From: Sphingomonas aurantiaca
GTDB taxonomy: Bacteria > Pseudomonadota > Alphaproteobacteria > Sphingomonadales > Sphingomonadaceae
Length of the DNA: 64,000 nucleotides
NCBI RefSeq assembly: GCF_003050705.1
Contig: NZ_QAOG01000002.1
Location: 62,001-126,000 of the forward strand
Reading direction: 5' to 3'
The notes below the pieces were generated by a model. That model was not told where the DNA came from. It did no database searches and was given only the letters and a program-made list of their open reading frames with translations. The stretch's first letter is position 1. Every line of letters begins with the position of its first letter. Made by a program: the position numbers and the translations under genes. Positions 42,975-49,984 of the stretch are shown here, piece after piece.

Positions 42975-44740
42975 CGATGAAGGCGATGATCCTGCTGCTC
43001 GCGCTGGGCTCGACCGCGGTGGCCGCGATGCCCGCCAAGCCACCGCAGACGGCCGCCAGGACGGGGGCCGATGCGCGGTTCAAGGCGCTCTACACGTCCG
43101 AATATGCGTGGCGGCAACGCCAGATGGCGCAGGGCGAGGACAATCCGGGCGCGGCGGCGCGCCTGCCCGACGTCGGCCCCGCAGCCCAGGCCGAGCGCCT
43201 CGCACGCTGGACCGACGTGTCGCGCCAACTCGCGGCTATCGCACCCGCCAGCCTCTCGTCCGCCAATCGCGTCAACTACGCGGTCTATGCGCAACAGATC
43301 GACGCGCTGCTCGCCGAGCAACGCTATCGCGAATACGAGAAGCCGCTGACCGCGGATACGAGCTTCTGGGGCGATGTCGCCGAGGGCGCGCGCGGCAGTT
43401 TCAAGTCGGTGAAGGACTATCGCGACTATATCGCGGTGATGCGCCAGATCCCGCGCTATTTCGACCAGCAGACGGGCAATATGCGCGCCGGGCTCGCGCG
43501 CGGGTTCACGCCGGCGCGCGTAACGCTGACCGGCCGCGACATCGGCGTCGCGCAGGTGGCCGAGGCGAAGACGCCGCAGGACTCGCCCTTCTACGAACCG
43601 TTCAAGACCTTCCCGTCAACGATCCCGGCGGCGGATCAGGCCGCGCTGCGCGCGGAGGGGACGGCGGCGATCGCACAGGCGGTCGTGCCGGCCTATGCGA
43701 CGCTGCTGAAATTCCTCCGCACCGACTATATTCCGCATGCCCGCGAGGGGCTGGCGGCGTACGACCTTCCCGACGGCAAGGCCTATTACCAGTCGAAGAT
43801 CCGCGAATACACGACGCAGGACCTGACGCCCGACCAGATCCACGCGCTCGGGCTCGCCGAGATCGCCAAGATCCGTGGGCGGATGGAGGGCGTGATGAAC
43901 AGCGTGAAGTTCGACGGCGACCTGCAGGCGTTCTTCAACCACCTGCGCACCGATCCGCAATTCTATCCCAAGACGCCGAACGACCTGCTTTACCGCGCGG
44001 CGTGGATCGCCAAGACGTTCGACGGCAAGGCCTCGCAATGGTTCGGGCATTTGCCGCGCAGCCGGTTCGCGATTCGGCCGGTGCCCGCGGACATCGCGCC
44101 GTTCTACACCGGCGGGCGCGGGGGCCCGGGCATCTATCTGGTCAACACCTACGCGCTGCCGTCGCGGCCCTTTTATTCGCAGGTCGCGCTGACACTGCAC
44201 GAGAGCGCGCCGGGCCACGCGTTCCAGATGCCGCTCGCCGCGGAGAACACGGCGCTCCCCGCGTTCCGGCGCGACACGTATCTGTCGGTCTATGGCGAGG
44301 GCTGGGCGCTCTATTGCGAGACGCTCGGCGAGGACATGGGGATGTACGAGACGCCGTACGACCTGTTCGGGATGCTGAGCTACCAGGCGTGGCGCGCCGC
44401 GCGGTTGGTGGTCGATACCGGCATCCACGCCAAGGGCTGGAGCCGGGCGCAGGCGCAGGCCTATCTGCACGACAACACCGCGCTGTCGGACCACGAGATC
44501 GAAACCGAGGTCGATCGCTACATCGCGTGGCCGGGGCAGGCGCTGTCCTATTACATGGGCCAGATCGCGTTCCAGACCGCGCGGAAGAAGGCGCAGACGG
44601 CGCTGGGGCCGAAGTTCAACATCCGCGCGTTCCACGACGCGATGCTCGCGATGGGATCGGTCCCCGTCCCGGTGATCGAGGCACGCACCGACGCGCTGAT
44701 CGCGGCGGGCGGCAAGGGGCCCTATCCCGACGAGGAGTGA
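42971..44740 (+). CDS. DUF885 family zinc metallopeptidase, exported
   Basis: Predicted periplasmic peptidase of about 589 residues. It starts with a signal peptide (MILLLALGSTAVAAMP), and the alpha-helical body contains the zinc motif LHESAPGHAFQ (His410, Glu411, His416) with a downstream GEGWALYCETLGEDMGMYE glutamate motif, the DUF885 pattern (gluzincin-like carboxypeptidase). It is translationally coupled to the Ldh-family gene. ATG 42977 has better spacing from AGGAGA than ATG 42971. In this locus it probably cuts peptides exposed after arabinosyl removal from hydroxyproline-rich chains. Specificity for Pro or Hyp is unproven. Confidence 0.88.
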   Translation: MTMKAMILLLALGSTAVAAMPAKPPQTAARTGADARFKALYTSEYAWRQRQMAQGEDNPGAAARLPDVGPAAQAERLARWTDVSRQLAAIAPASLSSANRVNYAVYAQQIDALLAEQRYREYEKPLTADTSFWGDVAEGARGSFKSVKDYRDYIAVMRQIPRYFDQQTGNMRAGLARGFTPARVTLTGRDIGVAQVAEAKTPQDSPFYEPFKTFPSTIPAADQAALRAEGTAAIAQAVVPAYATLLKFLRTDYIPHAREGLAAYDLPDGKAYYQSKIREYTTQDLTPDQIHALGLAEIAKIRGRMEGVMNSVKFDGDLQAFFNHLRTDPQFYPKTPNDLLYRAAWIAKTFDGKASQWFGHLPRSRFAIRPVPADIAPFYTGGRGGPGIYLVNTYALPSRPFYSQVALTLHESAPGHAFQMPLAAENTALPAFRRDTYLSVYGEGWALYCETLGEDMGMYETPYDLFGMLSYQAWRAARLVVDTGIHAKGWSRAQAQAYLHDNTALSDHEIETEVDRYIAWPGQALSYYMGQIAFQTARKKAQTALGPKFNIRAFHDAMLAMGSVPVPVIEARTDALIAAGGKGPYPDEE

Positions 44741-44761
44741 GGGCGGGGTGTGCTTATACCC

Positions 44762-44847
44762 CCGTCATCCCAGCGAAGGCTGGGATCCAGAGCCAAGCAA
44801 AGCCTGCGTCCGTGGCTCTGGATCCTGGGTCGAGCCCAGGATGACGG
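44762..44847. repeat. REP/BIME-like inverted pair (family B)
   Basis: Inverted pair built on CCGTCATCCCAGCGAAGGCTGGGATCC and GGATCCTGGGTCGAGCCCAGGATGACGG, with an inner matching AGAGCCA/TGGCTCT. It separates the plus-strand glycosidase-peptidase operon from the convergent peptidase-dehydrogenase operon and may act as a bidirectional transcript end. Confidence 0.82.
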
Positions 44848-44855
44848 AAACTGCC

Positions 44856-46031
44856 TTAGCCGAACGGTCGGTCGATCGAGGGCTGCGGCTCGGTGAACCA
44901 GGCCGCGCCGGTCTCGGTGACGTGGAAATGATCCTCCAGCCGGATGCCGAAGCGATCGGGCACGACGATCATCGGCTCGTTCGAAAAGCACATGCCGGGC
45001 GCGAGCGCCGTCCGGTCGCCACGCACGAGATAGGCGGGCTCATGGATCGACAAACCAATGCCGTGCCCGGTGCGATGCGGCAGCCCGGGCAGGCGGTAGT
45101 CGGGCCCAAGCCCTGCCTTCTCCAGCGCCGCCCGCGCGGCGGCATCGATCGCTTCGCAGGGCACGCCCGGCTGCACCGCCGCGAACGCCGCGGCCTGCGC
45201 CTCGTGCTCGATATCCCAGATCGCGCGCGCCTCGTCGCCGACCTGGCCGAACGCGTAGGTGCGCGTGATGTCGGAGTGATAGCCCTCGACCTGGCAGCCG
45301 GTGTCGATCAGCACGAGCTGGTCCTCCTCCAGCAGCTGGTCGCCGGGCAGGCCATGCGGAAAGGCGGTCGCGCGGCCGAACTGCACCGCGCAGAAATACG
45401 AACCCGACGACCCGATCGCGCGATGCGCATCGTCGATGAAGCGGATTACCGTGCTCGCGGCGATGCCGGGGTGGAGGATACGCGCGGCGCGACGCTGGAC
45501 GTCGAGCGTCATCGCCTTGGCCTGGCGCAGCAAGGCGAGCTCGGCCGGGCTCTTGATCATCCGGCACGCGTCGATCACCCCCGCGCCATCACCGAGCTCG
45601 AGCCCGGTCGCGGCAAGCGCGCTCGCCATCCCGTAAGGCAGCTGCGGATCGAGCAGCAGCCGGCCGCGCACCGCATCGGCGACCAGCGCATAGGGGCTCT
45701 CATCCTCTTCCCAGAGGCGCAGCTCGGCCTCGATCTCGACCGCAGCCTCAAGCGAGCCCTGTTCGAAGCGCGGGCAGATCAGGATCGGCTGGCCCTTCAC
45801 CGGCAGCAGCAGCGCGACCAGCCGCTCGGTCGCGCCCCAAGGAATCCCGGCGAAATAGCGCAGGCTCGCCCCCGCACCGATTAGTAGCGCATCCGCACCC
45901 GCCGCCTCGACCAGCGCGCGCGCCTTGTCGAGCCGCGCCATCCGCTCGGCCAGCGCGATGCGTGGCGCCGGCGTCGCCCAGGGGCCGATGGTGGCCAGTT
46001 CGTCGGCTATCGAAGATCCGCCGATGGTCAT
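44856..46031 (-). CDS. M24-family Xaa-Pro peptidase (prolidase / aminopeptidase P type)
   Basis: Cytosolic dinuclear-metal peptidase of 391 residues, no signal peptide. An N-terminal creatinase-like domain precedes the pita-bread domain whose five metal ligands are all visible: the Asp pair in LIDTGCQVEGYHSDITRTY, the His in GLPHRTGHGIGLSIHEP, and the Glu residues in FSNEPMIV and IRLEDHFHV. Members split dipeptides with C-terminal Pro or Hyp, or X-Pro N-termini. It overlaps the upstream D-amino-acid dehydrogenase by four bases, so both are co-translated; this links release of Pro/Hyp from imported peptides to its oxidation. Confidence 0.93.
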   Translation of the reverse strand: MTIGGSSIADELATIGPWATPAPRIALAERMARLDKARALVEAAGADALLIGAGASLRYFAGIPWGATERLVALLLPVKGQPILICPRFEQGSLEAAVEIEAELRLWEEDESPYALVADAVRGRLLLDPQLPYGMASALAATGLELGDGAGVIDACRMIKSPAELALLRQAKAMTLDVQRRAARILHPGIAASTVIRFIDDAHRAIGSSGSYFCAVQFGRATAFPHGLPGDQLLEEDQLVLIDTGCQVEGYHSDITRTYAFGQVGDEARAIWDIEHEAQAAAFAAVQPGVPCEAIDAAARAALEKAGLGPDYRLPGLPHRTGHGIGLSIHEPAYLVRGDRTALAPGMCFSNEPMIVVPDRFGIRLEDHFHVTETGAAWFTEPQPSIDRPFG

Positions 46032-47275
46032 GCGCGAGGTCCTTTTTTAGCGAAGCGGTCGAGGTCGAACGGCGCGAGCGACACCGCCGGGGTATTCCCC
46101 GCCAGCATCGCCGCGACGAGCGTTGCGGTCACCGGCGCGAGCGTGAGACCGAGATGTTGATGACCGAAGGCATAAGCGAGATTGGCGCGGCGCGTCGACC
46201 GGCCGATCGCGGGAAGGTAATCGGGCAGAGTCGGCCGCGCCCCCATCCAGCGCTCGAACGGCCCCTCGATCGGCAGCCCGAGCGTCCGGACATGGTGCTC
46301 CAGCCGCGCCCATTTGCGCGGATCGGGCGGCGCGTCGGGATCGCCGAGCTCGACGAAGCTGGCCGCCTGCACGCAGTCGGCATAGCGCGTGACGATCATC
46401 GCATGATCCTCGAACACCAAAGGCGGCAGGTCAGCGGGCCAGCCATCGGCGCGCGCGCGGATATGATAGCCGCGCTCGGCGATCATCGGCACGCGGTAGC
46501 CGAGCGGTTCGAGCAGCGCGCGCGATCGCACCCCGGCCGTCACCAGCACCAGATCTACGTCGTGCCCCGCAATTTCGGTCCGCCCGGCATCGTCCGTCAG
46601 CCGCGCCGCCTCCCGGACGATCCGGCCGCCGCGGGCCGAGACGGCAGCCTCGAGCGTGGTCGCAAGCCGCCGGAGATCGACGATCTGCCCGCTACCCGTG
46701 AAGCGGATCGCCCCCCCGACCGGATCGGCAAGGAAGCCGAGCCGCCGCAACAAGGCGGGTTCCGCATCGACGATCCGCGCCGTTCCGATCGCGCTCCGCG
46801 ACCAGCGTCTGCGGCCGGCCTGCGCCTGCGCGGCCGTGTCCCAGATCACGACATGGCCGTCCGCGCGCACCAGGTCGGGCGCGCCGATCGTCTCGACCAG
46901 ATCGCGCCAGGCAGGCATCGCCCCCGCCAGCAGCGGAGTCAGCGCCGCGGTTCCTGCCGCGAACCGCGCCGGCGTCGACGCGGCGATCAGTCGCGCGGCG
47001 AAGGGAAGCCACCGCGCCGCCATCGACGGCGGCAAGGCGAGCGCACCGCCCGCGCTGAACAGCCGTGCTGGCACCGAACGCAGCGCGGCAGGCGAGGCGA
47101 GCGGTTCGACCTGCTCGACCGCGATATGCCCCGCATTGCCCCAGGATGCGGCGTTGTAATCGCCATCGGGTTCGAACACACTCACGTCATGCCCGCGATC
47201 GAGCAGCGCGACCGCACAGCACAAGCCGACCACGCCGCCGCCGACTATACCGATCGCGCGCCTGTTCGCCGTCAC
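46028..47275 (-). CDS. FAD-dependent D-amino-acid dehydrogenase, probable D-hydroxyproline dehydrogenase
   Basis: Flavoprotein of 415 residues in the DadA family. The N-terminus carries the dinucleotide motif GIVGGGVVGLCCAVALLDRGHDVSVFE (about residues 8-34), and the C-terminal part has GARPTLPDYLPAIGRS and the FAD-contact segment YAFGHQHLGLTLAP. The frame has no ATG in the right place; GTG 47275, six bases after AGGAGA, gives the correct N-terminus. It is divergent from the DapA-like and epimerase genes across a shared operator. In known pathways the epimerase makes cis-4-hydroxy-D-proline, which this enzyme class oxidises to delta1-pyrroline-4-hydroxy-2-carboxylate. Substrate is inferred from context. 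Confidence 0.88.
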   Translation of the reverse strand: MTANRRAIGIVGGGVVGLCCAVALLDRGHDVSVFEPDGDYNAASWGNAGHIAVEQVEPLASPAALRSVPARLFSAGGALALPPSMAARWLPFAARLIAASTPARFAAGTAALTPLLAGAMPAWRDLVETIGAPDLVRADGHVVIWDTAAQAQAGRRRWSRSAIGTARIVDAEPALLRRLGFLADPVGGAIRFTGSGQIVDLRRLATTLEAAVSARGGRIVREAARLTDDAGRTEIAGHDVDLVLVTAGVRSRALLEPLGYRVPMIAERGYHIRARADGWPADLPPLVFEDHAMIVTRYADCVQAASFVELGDPDAPPDPRKWARLEHHVRTLGLPIEGPFERWMGARPTLPDYLPAIGRSTRRANLAYAFGHQHLGLTLAPVTATLVAAMLAGNTPAVSLAPFDLDRFAKKGPRA

Positions 47276-47309
47276 GTCATTCTCCTGTTGCACCGCGTCA
47301 GTCGCTTTC

Positions 47310-47320
47310 GTATACGGTAT
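47310..47320. promoter_or_regulatory. Candidate regulon operator, site 3 (divergent hydroxyproline-gene promoter)
   Basis: GTATACGGTAT, embedded in CGTATACGGTATATATATTG, lies in the 76-base gap between the divergent dehydrogenase and DapA-like genes. It shares the core RTATACGRTAT with sites 1 and 2 and overlaps a TATATAT stretch that could be a -10 box. Confidence 0.6.
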
Positions 47321-47351
47321 ATATATTGAAACGCAGGAAGGTCGATACCCA

Positions 47352-48254
47352 ATGTCTGTCGAATGGAAAGGCGTATTTCCGGCCGTAACGACGCAGATTC
47401 GCGAGGATCTGACCGTCGATCTTGCCGATACCCAACGCGTCGTCGACGACCTGATCCGCGACGGCGTGACAGGGGTAATCGCGCTCGGCACGGTCGGCGA
47501 GAACAACTCGTTCGATTATGATGAGAAGGTCGCGGTGCTGACCGCGATCGTCGAGGCGGTCGCAGGTCGCGTCCCCGTCATCACCGGCGTCTCCGAATAT
47601 GATACGCGCCGCGCGGTGCGCTATGCGCAGGCCGCGGAAAAGGTCGGCGCGGACGGCCTGATGCTGTTGCCGCCGATGGTCTATGTGCCCAAGCCGCATG
47701 AGCTGGTGGCGCATTTCAAGGGCGTGGCGGAACAGGTCGGGCTGCCGATCATGCTCTACAACAACCCGCCCGCGTATCGCACGCTGATCGACAACGACGT
47801 GCTGGCCGCGCTGGTCGACGTCGCGAACATCGTCGCGGTCAAGGAATCGGCCCCTGACACGCGGCGGTTCACCGACGTGAAGACCGCGTTCGGGGATCGC
47901 TACGTGCTGTTCGCCGGTCTCGACGACGTCGCGCTCGAAGGATTGTATCTGGGTGCGCAGGGCTGGGTGTCGGGCCTCACCAACGCATTCCCGCGGGAAT
48001 CGGTCGAGCTGGTCAACGCGTTCGCGCGCGGCGATCATGCCAAGGCGATGGAGATCTATCGCTGGTTCATGCCGCTGCTCCACCTCGATGCCGAGCATGA
48101 CCTGGTCCAGTCGATCAAGCTCGCCGAGCAGGTCATGGGCCGCGGGTCCGAACGCGTCCTGCCGCCACGCTATCCGCTGATCGGCGCCCGCCGCGCCGAG
48201 GTGATCGCGATGGTCGAGCACGCAGCGGCGACGCGCCCGGTGCTCTCGAACTGA
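47352..48254 (+). CDS. DapA/NAL-family enzyme, probable delta1-pyrroline-4-hydroxy-2-carboxylate deaminase
   Basis: Class-I aldolase-fold enzyme of 300 residues. The Schiff-base Lys164 lies in VAVKESAPDT, the conserved Tyr136 in IMLYNNPPAY, and the carboxylate-binding GTVGENNS loop at 46-53. In bacterial hydroxyproline catabolism a member of this family deaminates and dehydrates the oxidised product to alpha-ketoglutarate semialdehyde. The adjacent, overlapping epimerase gene (TGATG) makes this the best assignment. L-2-keto-3-deoxyarabonate dehydratase of the L-arabinose pathway is a close relative giving the same product, so activity on both is possible. Confidence 0.88.
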   Translation: MSVEWKGVFPAVTTQIREDLTVDLADTQRVVDDLIRDGVTGVIALGTVGENNSFDYDEKVAVLTAIVEAVAGRVPVITGVSEYDTRRAVRYAQAAEKVGADGLMLLPPMVYVPKPHELVAHFKGVAEQVGLPIMLYNNPPAYRTLIDNDVLAALVDVANIVAVKESAPDTRRFTDVKTAFGDRYVLFAGLDDVALEGLYLGAQGWVSGLTNAFPRESVELVNAFARGDHAKAMEIYRWFMPLLHLDAEHDLVQSIKLAEQVMGRGSERVLPPRYPLIGARRAEVIAMVEHAAATRPVLSN

Positions 48255-49252
48255 TGCGCCACACCTTCTTCTGCATCGACGGCCACACCGCCGGCAACCC
48301 GGTCCGCCTCGTCGCGGGTGGGGCGCCGCTGCTCAAAGGTGCGTCGATGTCGGAGCGGCGGCAGGATTTCCTGAACCGGTTCGACTGGATCCGCACCGGG
48401 CTCTGCTTCGAACCGCGCGGGCACGACATGATGTCGGGTGGGTTCCTCTACCCGCCGACGCGCGACGATACCGATATCGGCATCCTGTTCATCGAGACGA
48501 GCGGGTGCCTGCCGATGTGCGGCCACGGCACGATCGGCATGGTGACGTTCGGGCTCGAACACGGGCTGATCCAGCCCGCGCTTCCCGGCCGGTTGCGGAT
48601 CGAGGTGCCCGCGGGCGTGATCGACGTCGCCTATGAGACCGAGGGCGCAAAGGTGACCGCGGTCCGCATCACCAACGTCCCCGCCTATGTCGCCGCGCGA
48701 AATATCCGCGTGGACGTCGAGGGGATCGGGCCGCTCGGCATCGACGTCGCCTATGGCGGCAATTATTACGCGATCGTCGAGCCGCAGGGCCGGTACACCG
48801 GGCTCGACGACCTCGGCGCGGCCGAGATCATCGCGCTCAGCGGCCGCGTTCGCGAGGCGGTGCGCGCACAGTTCGAGCCCGTCCATCCGCTCGATCCGAC
48901 GATCCGCGGCGTCAGCCACGTGTTGTGGGCCGATGTCCCGCGCAGTGACGGCGCCGATGGCCGCAACGCCGTCTTCTACGGCGACAAGGCGATCGACCGC
49001 AGCCCGTGCGGCACCGGCACCTCCGCGCGGCTCGCGCATCTGGCCGACCAGGGCCGCTTGTCGGTCGGCGACCGGTTCGTCCACGAAAGCTATATCGGCA
49101 GCCGCTTCATCGGCCGTGTCGAGGCCGAGACCGCGCTCGGCGACACCCCCGCGATCATCCCGTCGATCGAGGGATCGGCGGTCGCAACTGGGTTCAATAC
49201 GATCTGGATCGACCGCGAGGACCGTTTCTGGGAGGGGTTCCAAGTTTCGTGA
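48254..49252 (+). CDS. 4-hydroxyproline 2-epimerase (proline racemase family)
   Basis: Cofactor-independent epimerase of 332 residues that converts trans-4-hydroxy-L-proline to cis-4-hydroxy-D-proline. Both catalytic thiols are present: Cys89 in LPMCGHGTIG and Cys252 in RSPCGTGTSA. Having two Cys argues for an epimerase or racemase and against trans-3-hydroxyproline dehydratase, where the first is Thr or Ser. The N-terminal CIDGHTAGNPVRLV and the GGNYYAIV segment also fit the family. The ATG overlaps the stop of the DapA-like gene. The next gene downstream is the GntR regulator, 63 bases away. Confidence 0.94.
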   Translation: MRHTFFCIDGHTAGNPVRLVAGGAPLLKGASMSERRQDFLNRFDWIRTGLCFEPRGHDMMSGGFLYPPTRDDTDIGILFIETSGCLPMCGHGTIGMVTFGLEHGLIQPALPGRLRIEVPAGVIDVAYETEGAKVTAVRITNVPAYVAARNIRVDVEGIGPLGIDVAYGGNYYAIVEPQGRYTGLDDLGAAEIIALSGRVREAVRAQFEPVHPLDPTIRGVSHVLWADVPRSDGADGRNAVFYGDKAIDRSPCGTGTSARLAHLADQGRLSVGDRFVHESYIGSRFIGRVEAETALGDTPAIIPSIEGSAVATGFNTIWIDREDRFWEGFQVS

Positions 49253-49315
49253 ACCGTTTTCCATGAATATTGGGCTATGCTGGCGCTGCACTTCTGCCCC
49301 CGGAGCCTTCTTCCT

Positions 49316-49969
49316 ATGAGTATCGTCGTCCGCACGCTGTCCGAACAGGTGTTCGAGATCGTCCGCGAACAGATCGTCACGGGCAAGCTCGCGGGTCATA
49401 CCGCGATCCGCCAGGATGCGCTGGCGACCGAACTGGGGGTCAGCAAGATCCCGCTGCGCGAGGCACTTGCGCGGCTCGAGCAGGAGGGCCTGCTGACCAG
49501 CCACGCCAATCGCGGCTATTCGGTCCAGCCGATGTCGGCGGACGAGGCGGACGACATCTTCGCACTGCGCCTCAGCATCGAGCCGCAGGCGGCGGCCTAT
49601 GCCTCGACCGTCGCCAACGACTCGGATCGCGCGATCGCCATCCTCGCGTTCGAGGAACTCGACAGCGCGGCGAGCGAGCGGCTGGCCGAGGTCGCGATCC
49701 GCAACCGCGTGTTCCACACCGCGCTCGTCCGTCCGGGCCGGCGCCTGCTGACGACGCAGATGGTCGAGCGGCTGGCGATCCTCGCCGAGCGCTACGTCGT
49801 CGCGCATCTGCGCCCCGCGGGGCGCGAGGACCGCGCGCATCTCGAACATCGCCAGCTGCTCGACGCGTGGCTCGCGCGCGACGACGATCGCATGCTGACT
49901 CTGCTGACCAGCCATATTCAATCGACGCTGACCGATCTGCGCGCGCAGTTCGACGCAGTCCGAGACTAG
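49316..49969 (+). CDS. GntR-family regulator (FCD domain)
   Basis: Transcription factor of 217 residues. The N-terminal winged helix is typical of GntR (LSEQVFEIVREQIVTGKLAG...ATELGVSKIPLREALARLEQEGLL, residues 7-60). The C-terminal helical FCD effector domain starts with DIFALRLSIEPQAAAYA and carries His residues (FHTALV, EHRQLL, LLTSHIQ) that may hold a metal ion. It lies between the epimerase and the permease on the same strand. It is the only regulator gene in the catabolic block and the natural candidate to bind the three shared operators. ATG 49316 was chosen; a frame start at 49277 lacks conserved sequence. Confidence 0.92.
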   Translation: MSIVVRTLSEQVFEIVREQIVTGKLAGHTAIRQDALATELGVSKIPLREALARLEQEGLLTSHANRGYSVQPMSADEADDIFALRLSIEPQAAAYASTVANDSDRAIAILAFEELDSAASERLAEVAIRNRVFHTALVRPGRRLLTTQMVERLAILAERYVVAHLRPAGREDRAHLEHRQLLDAWLARDDDRMLTLLTSHIQSTLTDLRAQFDAVRD

Positions 49970-49984
49970 GGAGCATAACCGGGG

